Source: an uncultured Oscillospiraceae bacterium (lineage in GTDB: Bacteria; Bacillota; Clostridia; Oscillospirales; Oscillospiraceae). Taken from it: a stretch of DNA of 11,510 nucleotides. The stretch is taken from assembly GCA_900763965.1 (NCBI GenBank), contig CAAFMG010000161.1, positions 1 through 11,510 of the forward strand. The letters run 5' to 3'. Below are positions 6,270 through 11,510 of the stretch, piece by piece. The notes under the pieces were generated by a model. The model saw only the letters and a list, made by a program, of their open reading frames with translations, made no database searches and was not told the DNA's origin. The position numbers and the translations under genes were made by a program. Within the stretch, counting starts at the first letter, position 1; the number at the start of each line of letters is the position of its first letter.

Positions 6270-7454
6270 ATGCGAAACAAAAACAAAACCCCTGACCTGG
6301 ATCTGTACGACGAGGAGCTGCGCTCCCCCAAGCCCAAAAAGAAAAAGAAGAAAAAGGGCAGCGGTCTGGTGGGCCGGATCATCCGCCGGTTCTTCCTGGT
6401 GCTGTTCACCGTCATCATCCTGATCCTGGCGGCCCTGGTGCTGGTCATGAATCTGGTCTTCAACGGCCCCTCCCCGGCGGCCCGGTCGGTTCTGACCATG
6501 TCCCTGCTGGAGCCCAGTGCCACCAAGTGGATCCCCGGCCTGTTCCTGGAGCCGGAGGTTCTGGATTCCATCCGCAACGGTGTCACCGACAACTCCATTG
6601 ACGAAATCACCGACACCAACCTGGTCAACATCGACCGCAGCGGCATCATTTCCGGTTCCAACGACGAGTGGGCCAACCATCCCGACGGTGTGTATATCAA
6701 ATCCTATCAGGGTTCTACCTTTAATGCACACATTATGGTGGTGCGGGATCCCAAGAACGTGTTCATGGGTACTTCCACGGAGAAATACTCCACCGAGATC
6801 CCCGGCAAGCGTCTGAATGAAGTCATGGCGGAGGCAGATGAAAGCATCATCGCCGCCATCAACGCCGGTGCCTTCAATGACGACGGCACGGCAAACTCCT
6901 ATGTCGGCAGTGTGCCTGCGGGTATTGTCTACTCCCAGGGCACCTTCCGCTGCAACCAGTACCGGGGCAATATCCCCATTGCGGAGACCGGCGGCGGCTT
7001 CGTTGGCTTTGATGTCAACGACAAGCTGGTGGTTGCCAAGTCCATGACCGAGGACGAGGCTGCCCGGCTGCAAATCCGGGACGGCTGTGAGTTTGGCCCT
7101 CCCCTGATCATCAACGGCGAGGTCAACCAGGAAGCCTATAACAAGGCCTCCGGCTGGAACCCCCGTACTGCCATCGGCCAGAGAGCCGACGGTGCTGTGA
7201 TCTTCCTGTGCATTGACGGCCGTCAGGCCGGTTCTGCCGGCGGCACATATCGGGATGTCACCGATATTATGATGGAGTACGGTGCAGTCAACGCCTGTAA
7301 CCTGGACGGCGGTTCTTCCTCCGTCATGCTCTACCGGGACACCCAGGGTCTGTTCGGTGAAGCCGGTCAGGTGCAGATGATTAACAGCTACTCTGTCCTC
7401 CAGTCCAAGCCCAGACGGATGCCCAACTATTGGCTCGTCCGCTCCCCTCAGTAA
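6270..7454 (+). CDS. Membrane-anchored phosphodiester glycosidase (NAGPA domain)
   Basis: This 394-residue protein has a cytoplasmic N-terminus with seven consecutive lysines (23-29), one membrane segment (about 41-64) and a long outside part. The C-terminal part (about 190-392) is a NAGPA-type domain, with AAINAGAF (195-202), NPRTAIGQ (299-304 as RTAIGQ within 297-304) and the hallmark NLDGGSSS (344-351). The family includes the mammalian enzyme that removes GlcNAc from a phosphodiester. Bacterial members are thought to act on surface glycan phosphodiesters, and the substrate here is unknown. GAGG (6257-6260) lies 9 bases before the ATG at 6270, favouring this start over the ATG at 6234 inside the previous gene. 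Residues 65-185 match nothing I recognise. The lysine run comes from an A-rich tract (6336-6355). Confidence 0.85.
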   Translation: MRNKNKTPDLDLYDEELRSPKPKKKKKKKGSGLVGRIIRRFFLVLFTVIILILAALVLVMNLVFNGPSPAARSVLTMSLLEPSATKWIPGLFLEPEVLDSIRNGVTDNSIDEITDTNLVNIDRSGIISGSNDEWANHPDGVYIKSYQGSTFNAHIMVVRDPKNVFMGTSTEKYSTEIPGKRLNEVMAEADESIIAAINAGAFNDDGTANSYVGSVPAGIVYSQGTFRCNQYRGNIPIAETGGGFVGFDVNDKLVVAKSMTEDEAARLQIRDGCEFGPPLIINGEVNQEAYNKASGWNPRTAIGQRADGAVIFLCIDGRQAGSAGGTYRDVTDIMMEYGAVNACNLDGGSSSVMLYRDTQGLFGEAGQVQMINSYSVLQSKPRRMPNYWLVRSPQ

Positions 7455-7468
7455 TCGGGAGGTAACGT

Positions 7469-9226
7469 ATGTATCAAGGTAAATTTGACAAAAAGAAAAA
7501 GGGCGCCGGGGTCAGCGTAGAGGATATCGTCGCATCCCGGAACACCGCCTCCAAAAATCAGTCCCCCGCACCCCAGGCTCCCGCCAGACGGCAGGCAGCC
7601 CCGGAAGCCCCCGTCAGACGGCAGTCCGCCGTCCCGGAGGCCCCCCAAAAGCGGCAGATGCCCCCTCACGAGACACCCGCTGCCCGGAAAGCTCCCGGCT
7701 ATCCCCAGGAAACTGCCCGGAAGACTCCCAGCTATCCCCCGGAAGTTGCCCGGAAGATCCCCGCAGCCTACGGCTACGGCGGTGTTCAGACCCCCACAAA
7801 GCAGCGCGCCGCTGCTCCCGAACCCCGGCGCAAGGGCCCCCGGCTGGGCAGCGTGATCTTCTACACCCTGTATTTCCTGTTCATCTTCCTGTTCTTCGTG
7901 GGTGTTTACTTCGGCCTGAACTGGCTCAACGGCTGGCTGGGTGACTTTGAAGCCGCACAGCCCACCGCCAAGGCGGAGGCGGTTTTCCAGCAGCTGTTTA
8001 CCCATCCTGACTGGGGCAGCCTGTACGATTCCGCCGGTGTCACCGACACCATGTACGAGGGCAAGGATTCCTTTGTTTCTTACATGACGGGTCTGGTGGG
8101 CGACCAGGCTCTGACCTATCAGGAGACCTCCAACGGTCTGGGCAAGGGTGCCAAGTACCTGGTCAAGCTGGGAGATCAGAAGATCGCCTACTTCACCATG
8201 GTCAACCGCAATGCCGCCGAGAGTACCGACCAGAGCACCTCCGGCAAGGTTCAGTCGGATCTGCCCGACATCCCCGACTGGCAGCTGGACAGCGTTGGCT
8301 TCTTCTTCGAGCGTGCCAACAGCTACCGGATCCAGACCGAGGACGGCCATATCCCCTATGTCAACGGCATCGCCCTGTCTGACGATCAGGTGGTTCAGGT
8401 TTCCACCGTCAAGGAGGACACCAGCGGCTTCCTGCCTGCTTACCCCAATGCCCCCAAGACCAGCATTTATGAGATCAGCAATCTGCTGTCCCAGCCCACC
8501 ATCACCGTCACCGATGCTGCCGGTGGTCAGCGTGAGGTCACCTATGACAGCTCCACCGGTATGTATGTGGAAACCGCCGATGCCATTTCCATGCCGGATG
8601 ATCTGCGGAATCTGGCCCTGGAAGCTCTGAAGGTCTATGCCCGCTACGGCATCAAGGAGGCCACCGGCGCAGAGGTGGGCAAGTACTTTGACGCCACCGG
8701 CGCTGCCTACAAGAGCATTATGCAGACCGTTCTGACCTGGACCAAGGGCAACAACGGCATCAGCTTTGACAAAGACTCCGTCACCAACTACTGCCGTTAC
8801 TCCGATACCATGTTCTCTGCCTATGTCACCAGTGAACTGACCATCCGCCTGACCGACGGCGGCACCCAGGTCAAGTCCATCAACTCCACCCTGCTGTTCT
8901 CCAAGCAGGGCGGCAGCTGGAAGGTCATCAAGATGACCAACGCCAACCTGCCGGAAACCGTGGGCAAGGTACGGCTGACCTTCATGAACGACGGCACCGT
9001 GCTGTCCAACGACTTCTATGACATGGAGGCCACCACCCTGGCAACACCTCTGCTGTCCGTTCCCGCCGGGAAGGTATTCTCCGGCTGGGCCACCGAGACC
9101 GTGAAGGAGGATGGCAGCAAGACCATGACCCTGGTGTTTGAGCCGGATGCCAATGGTGATGTGACCATTCCCGATGACAGAACCCTGACCCCCATGGTTC
9201 TGTATCCCCTGTTTGAAAACGCCTGA
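7469..9226 (+). CDS. Unrecognised membrane-anchored protein with Pro/Arg-rich N-terminus
   Basis: I do not recognise this 585-residue protein as a whole. Residues 1-125 are a basic, Pro/Ala/Arg-rich and probably disordered cytoplasmic tail. It contains about six degenerate repeats of 10-12 residues at 38-100, with cores such as ARRQ, VRRQ, QKRQ, AARK, TARK and VARK. One membrane segment follows (about 128-152), then about 430 residues outside the cell. Residues 385-495 resemble an NTF2-like fold (strand pattern ending GGSWKVIKM). Residues 498-583 resemble an InlB/Listeria-Bacteroides type beta repeat (KVFSGWATE and LYPLFE). Both are weak impressions. GGGAGG (7457-7462) lies 6 bases before the ATG. 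It sits between the glycosidase and PAP2 genes, suggesting an envelope role such as scaffold or partner (inference). Confidence 0.85.
   Translation: MYQGKFDKKKKGAGVSVEDIVASRNTASKNQSPAPQAPARRQAAPEAPVRRQSAVPEAPQKRQMPPHETPAARKAPGYPQETARKTPSYPPEVARKIPAAYGYGGVQTPTKQRAAAPEPRRKGPRLGSVIFYTLYFLFIFLFFVGVYFGLNWLNGWLGDFEAAQPTAKAEAVFQQLFTHPDWGSLYDSAGVTDTMYEGKDSFVSYMTGLVGDQALTYQETSNGLGKGAKYLVKLGDQKIAYFTMVNRNAAESTDQSTSGKVQSDLPDIPDWQLDSVGFFFERANSYRIQTEDGHIPYVNGIALSDDQVVQVSTVKEDTSGFLPAYPNAPKTSIYEISNLLSQPTITVTDAAGGQREVTYDSSTGMYVETADAISMPDDLRNLALEALKVYARYGIKEATGAEVGKYFDATGAAYKSIMQTVLTWTKGNNGISFDKDSVTNYCRYSDTMFSAYVTSELTIRLTDGGTQVKSINSTLLFSKQGGSWKVIKMTNANLPETVGKVRLTFMNDGTVLSNDFYDMEATTLATPLLSVPAGKVFSGWATETVKEDGSKTMTLVFEPDANGDVTIPDDRTLTPMVLYPLFENA
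7580..7768 (+). repeat. Degenerate in-gene repeat coding Pro/Arg-rich units
   Basis: About six imperfect tandem units of 30-36 bases encode the [AVQ]-x-R-[KR]-x-P style repeats of the cytoplasmic tail. The best DNA-level similarity is in the last three units (tatccc, gcccggaag repeated at 7680-7755). Such repeats may vary in number between strains. Confidence 0.55.
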
Positions 9227-9243
9227 TTGAAAGGAGACGACCC

Positions 9244-9846
9244 ATGACAGCTATTCTGAACAGCCTGGCAGTGTCCTTCGACCTGCCGATCCTGGACTGG
9301 ATCCAGGCCCATCTGCAATGCGGCTTCCTGGATTTTCTCATGCCCATCATCACCCTGTTCGGTGATGCCGGCATTTTCTGGATGGCCTTTGCCGCCCTCC
9401 TGTTGTTCTTCCCCAAAACCCGGCGCACCGGCGTGGGTATGTTCATCGCCATGATCCTGGGCCTGATCGTGTGCAACATCACCCTCAAGCCCCTGGTTGG
9501 CCGTATGCGGCCCTATGATTACCAGATTCAGGAGCTGGGACGAACCTGGAACGATCTGCTCCAGGGCGGCAAGCTCCTGGTAAAGACCCCCCACGACTAT
9601 TCCTTCCCCTCCGGCCACACCATCGCCTCCTTTGAGGCCTGCACGGTGCTGATGCTCAATGACAAGCGCCTGGGCATCCCGGCCACCATCCTGGCTTTCC
9701 TGATTGCCTTCTCCCGGCTGTACCTGTATGTCCACTACCCCACCGACGTGATCTTCGCCCTGTTTGCAGGCATCCTGTTCGGTGTTCTGGGCAACCTTCT
9801 GTCCGAGAGAGTCCCCCTCCCCCGGAAGGGCAAATATCAGAAATAA
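9244..9846 (+). CDS. PAP2-family lipid phosphatase
   Basis: This is an integral-membrane phosphatase of the PAP2/type-2 phosphatidic acid phosphatase superfamily, 200 residues, a usual length. All three catalytic motifs are intact: KPLVGRMRP (82-90, KX6RP form), PSGH (122-125) with His125, and SRLYLYVHYPTD (157-168) with nucleophile His164 and Asp168. Hydrophobic segments lie near 28-56, 65-81, 145-165 and 167-186. Family members remove phosphate from lipid substrates such as undecaprenyl pyrophosphate or phosphatidylglycerol phosphate, and the active site usually faces outward. AAAGGAG (9230-9236) is 7 bases before the ATG, and the gene starts 17 bases after its neighbour. As last gene in an operon with a polyprenyl-type glycosyltransferase, a role in lipid-carrier recycling is plausible (inference). 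Confidence 0.92.
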   Translation: MTAILNSLAVSFDLPILDWIQAHLQCGFLDFLMPIITLFGDAGIFWMAFAALLLFFPKTRRTGVGMFIAMILGLIVCNITLKPLVGRMRPYDYQIQELGRTWNDLLQGGKLLVKTPHDYSFPSGHTIASFEACTVLMLNDKRLGIPATILAFLIAFSRLYLYVHYPTDVIFALFAGILFGVLGNLLSERVPLPRKGKYQK

Positions 9847-9851
9847 CCCCA

Positions 9852-9896
9852 AACCGCCGCAGCTTTCTCGTGAAGCTGCGGCGGTTCTCTTGTCTT
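9852..9896 (+). terminator. Terminator-like hairpin after the envelope operon
   Basis: A perfect 14-bp stem AACCGCCGCAGCTT (9852-9865) / AAGCTGCGGCGGTT (9873-9886), with a 7-base loop, is followed by an interrupted T-rich tail CTCTTGTCTTT. The very strong stem makes termination likely despite the imperfect tail. Confidence 0.75.
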
Positions 9897-9897
9897 T

Positions 9898-9925
9898 GGG
9901 CGTACATTCACAAGGATGTACGCCC
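9898..9925. promoter_or_regulatory. Second hairpin or operator-like inverted repeat
   Basis: GGGCGTACAT (9898-9907) and ATGTACGCCC (9916-9925) are perfect 10-bp arms with an 8-base centre, 11 bases after the previous stem. It is followed by GGTTATTTTAT, so it could be a backup terminator. It also lies only 26 bases upstream of the -35 of the two-component operon, where it could act as an operator for a dimeric regulator. Confidence 0.6.
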
Positions 9926-9951
9926 GGTTATTTTATGGCAATGAAAAAAAG

Positions 9952-9981
9952 TTGGAACACCCGGGCTTTTTGTGCTATAAT
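9952..9981 (+). promoter_or_regulatory. Extended -10 promoter of the two-component operon
   Basis: TTGGAA (9952-9957) and TATAAT (9976-9981) are 18 bases apart, and TG at 9973-9974 completes an extended -10. Transcription would start near 9988, about 29 bases before the ATG at 10017. Confidence 0.8.
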
Positions 9982-10016
9982 TGGAAGCAACTATAAAAAG
10001 GAAAGCAGGCAGAAGT

Positions 10017-10715
10017 ATGCAGTACAAAATCGCCATTTGCGACGATTCTGACGCGGATCGGCAGTATGTTTTGAATATGGTGCGCACCTGGGCAGCGGCT
10101 GCCGGTCATTTGGTGCATACCGATGCCTTTGCCTCGGCGGAAAGCTTTCTGTTTCACTATGCCCAGGAAAGCGACTATGACATTCTGCTTTTGGACATTG
10201 AAATGGGCGCCATGGACGGTGTCACCATGGCAAAGCAGCTGCGCAAAAGCAACGACACGGTGCAGATCATCTTCATCACCGGCTACTCCGATTACATTTC
10301 CGAGGGCTACGAGGTGGCTGCGCTGCACTATCTGATGAAGCCCGTCAAGGAAGAAAAGCTCTGGGCGGTGCTGGATCGGGCCGCCGGGAAGATCGCAAAG
10401 AACGAAAAGGTGCTGCATTTTTCCCTGGGTGGAGAAATGGTGCGCATCCCGGTTTACCGGATCCGATACGCAGATGTGTTCGGCAACTATGTGACCATCC
10501 ACGCCCAGTCCGATGTCACCGTGAAAATGACCCTGGGCGAGCTGGAAAAGCAGCTGGATGACCGATTCTACCGGGTGGGGCGTTCCGTTCTGGTGAACCT
10601 GACCCAGATCAGCCGGGTCACCAAAGGGGAGATCCGCCTCAGCGATGGGACGGCCCTGCCCCTGCCCCGGGGTGCTTATGACGGCGTGAACCGGGCCATT
10701 ATCAACATGAGGTAA
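10017..10715 (+). CDS. LytTR-family response regulator
   Basis: This is a cytoplasmic transcription regulator of the LytR/AgrA type, 232 residues. The receiver domain (1-122) has the acidic pair Asp9-Asp10, phosphoacceptor Asp60 in ILLLDIEM, Thr88 in FITGYSD and Lys108 in YLMKPV. The LytTR DNA-binding domain spans about 132-230, with ADVFGNYVTIH, FYRVGRSVLVNLTQI and LPLPRGAY. Such regulators bind pairs of short direct repeats upstream of targets. The ATG at 10017 is chosen over an in-frame TTG at 9981, because that codon overlaps the promoter -10. Its ribosome binding site is weak and rather distant (AAGGA at 9998-10002). The kinase gene follows 5 bases after the stop codon. Target genes are not evident in the window. 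Confidence 0.93.
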   Translation: MQYKIAICDDSDADRQYVLNMVRTWAAAAGHLVHTDAFASAESFLFHYAQESDYDILLLDIEMGAMDGVTMAKQLRKSNDTVQIIFITGYSDYISEGYEVAALHYLMKPVKEEKLWAVLDRAAGKIAKNEKVLHFSLGGEMVRIPVYRIRYADVFGNYVTIHAQSDVTVKMTLGELEKQLDDRFYRVGRSVLVNLTQISRVTKGEIRLSDGTALPLPRGAYDGVNRAIINMR

Positions 10716-10720
10716 AAAGT

Positions 10721-11383
10721 ATGGAATTCTTTTCCAAAAAAGTGGAGCGGCAGATTGCCTCCTACCAGCAGGAGCTGATCGAGACCCATTACCGGGAGGT
10801 GGACAATATGTACCGCCAGATCCGGGGGTGGCGGCATGATTACCGCAACCACATTCAGACCATGAAGGCCTACGCCGCCGCCCAGGACTGGGATGCCATC
10901 CGGCACTATCTGGATCTGCTGGACGAGGATCTGACCACTGTGGATACGGTGATCAAAACCGGCAACCCCATGACCGATGCCATTCTCAACTCCAAGATCT
11001 CCCTTGCCAAGGCCAGAGGGATCCGGGTCACGGCGGATGCCCATATCCCGGTGAAGCTCAAGTCCTCGGAGATCGACCTGTGCTGTATTCTGGGAAATCT
11101 CTTTGACAATGCCATTGAGGCCAGTATGCAGCTGCCGGAGGAGAAGCGGCACATCCGGGTGTACATGGACATGAAAAACACCCAGCTGTACATTTCCTTC
11201 ACCAACTTTACCGCCGGGAAAAAGCTGAAATCCGCAGGACGGCTGTTTCCCAGCACCAAGGGTGCAGGCCACGGTTTCGGTCTTGTGCGGATCGACGCCA
11301 TTGTGGAGCGGCTGGATGGCTACATCAGCCGGGGCAGTGAGGACGGCGCCTTTACCACGGAAATTCTCCTGCCCCAGGTGTAA
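10721..11383 (+). CDS. Short GHKL histidine kinase without membrane segments
   Basis: This is a sensor-kinase-type protein of 220 residues resembling the cytoplasmic half of AgrC/NatK-like kinases. A predicted helical lead (1-37) runs into the phosphoacceptor motif RHDYRNHIQTM (38-48), with His39 as the likely phosphorylated residue. The GHKL ATP-binding part has NLFDNAIEAS (126-135) and the glycine box GAGHGFGL (181-188). The multi-pass N-terminal sensor domain typical of the family is absent. The regulator's stop codon lies 5 bases upstream, leaving no room for it. GAGGT (10709-10713) overlaps that stop and sits 7 bases before the ATG, so translation is probably coupled. It presumably phosphorylates the adjacent regulator, and it must take its signal from the cytoplasm or from a partner protein (inference). 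Confidence 0.88.
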   Translation: MEFFSKKVERQIASYQQELIETHYREVDNMYRQIRGWRHDYRNHIQTMKAYAAAQDWDAIRHYLDLLDEDLTTVDTVIKTGNPMTDAILNSKISLAKARGIRVTADAHIPVKLKSSEIDLCCILGNLFDNAIEASMQLPEEKRHIRVYMDMKNTQLYISFTNFTAGKKLKSAGRLFPSTKGAGHGFGLVRIDAIVERLDGYISRGSEDGAFTTEILLPQV

Positions 11384-11389
11384 TACTAT

Positions 11390-11421
11390 TTCCTGATTAA
11401 AATCTTAATTTTAATCAGGAA
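11390..11421. repeat. AT-rich hairpin downstream of the kinase gene
   Basis: TTCCTGATTAAAA (11390-11402) and TTTTAATCAGGAA (11409-11421) form a perfect 13-bp stem with loop TCTTAA, seven bases after the kinase stop codon. No T-run follows on the + strand. It is the first of four consecutive stem-loops. Confidence 0.85.
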
Positions 11422-11449
11422 GGCATCGCCTGACGGCGCTGCCTGTTTT
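11421..11449 (+). terminator. GC-rich hairpin with short T-run, possible terminator
   Basis: AGGCA-T-CGCC (11421-11430) pairs with GGCG-C-TGCCT (11435-11444) around a TGAC loop, with one T-C mismatch, followed by G and TTTT. It could terminate the two-component operon. However, its base shares nucleotides with the hairpins on either side, so folding may be mutually exclusive at the edges. Confidence 0.5.
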
Positions 11450-11479
11450 GTGATTTATAAGGAAAGAAATCACAAAACA
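11444..11479. repeat. Third hairpin of the downstream chain
   Basis: TGTTTTGTGATTT (11444-11456) and AAATCACAAAACA (11467-11479) form a perfect 13-bp stem with a 10-base purine-rich loop containing AAGGAAAG. It begins at the last base of the preceding hairpin. Confidence 0.8.
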
Positions 11480-11497
11480 AGTCTCATAGGAACTCCA

Positions 11498-11510
11498 TGC
11501 CTTTCAGGCA
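11498..11510. repeat. Partial fourth hairpin at the window edge
   Basis: TGCCT (11498-11502) and AGGCA (11506-11510) form a 5-bp stem with loop TTC. The window ends on its last base, so the stem may extend beyond it. Confidence 0.45.

Noticed and set aside
9981..10016. Upstream TTG start for the response regulator
   Set aside because: The codon overlaps the last base of the TATAAT element, so it would lie upstream of the transcription start. Receiver domains normally begin just before the acidic pair, as with the ATG at 10017.

Overview
The window looks like chromosomal DNA from a GC-rich Clostridia species, most likely a gut Oscillospiraceae/Ruminococcaceae relative (inference). The support is strong AAGGAG-type ribosome binding sites, sigma-A promoters, a lipoprotein-anchored amino-acid ABC transporter, an AgrC/LytTR-type two-component pair, U-tract intrinsic terminators, and intergenic palindromic repeats built on GGGCGGATA/TATCCGCCC. 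All convincing genes lie on the + strand. No rRNA, tRNA, CRISPR array, transposase or phage gene was seen.

Layout. (1) Positions 1-660 hold no gene. Positions 1-390 are a repeat cluster: an 82-bp direct repeat, a 30-bp inverted repeat and three back-to-back hairpins. Positions 391-660 are AT-rich. (2) Positions 661-3428 form a polar amino-acid uptake operon: a consensus sigma-A promoter, a substrate-binding lipoprotein, an intercistronic hairpin, a permease (TTG start), an ATPase (GTG start, overlapping the permease) and an intrinsic terminator. (3) Positions 3451-4884 encode an M20-family amidohydrolase of the AbgB/aminoacylase type, followed by a strong terminator. It may hydrolyse a substrate brought in by the transporter (inference). 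(4) Positions 5068-9886 form a cell-envelope operon with an extended -10 promoter: a GT2-GtrA fusion glycosyltransferase, a membrane-anchored NAGPA-type phosphodiester glycosidase, an unrecognised 585-residue membrane-anchored protein and a PAP2 lipid phosphatase, then a terminator-like hairpin. The gene content suggests lipid-linked sugar transfer, trimming of phosphodiester-linked sugars and lipid-carrier recycling at the cell surface (inference). (5) Positions 9898-11383 hold an inverted repeat, an extended -10 promoter, a LytTR response regulator and a short GHKL histidine kinase with no membrane segment. (6) Positions 11384-11510 are a chain of hairpins running off the window edge.

Several starts were moved inward from the longest reading frame because a ribosome binding site fits the internal codon better (748, 1863, 2620, 5156, 6270). 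The response regulator start at 10017 was instead chosen because the longer frame begins inside the promoter. The best candidates for something undescribed are the envelope operon with its unknown third gene, the membrane-free kinase, and the two hairpin-chain intergenic modules.
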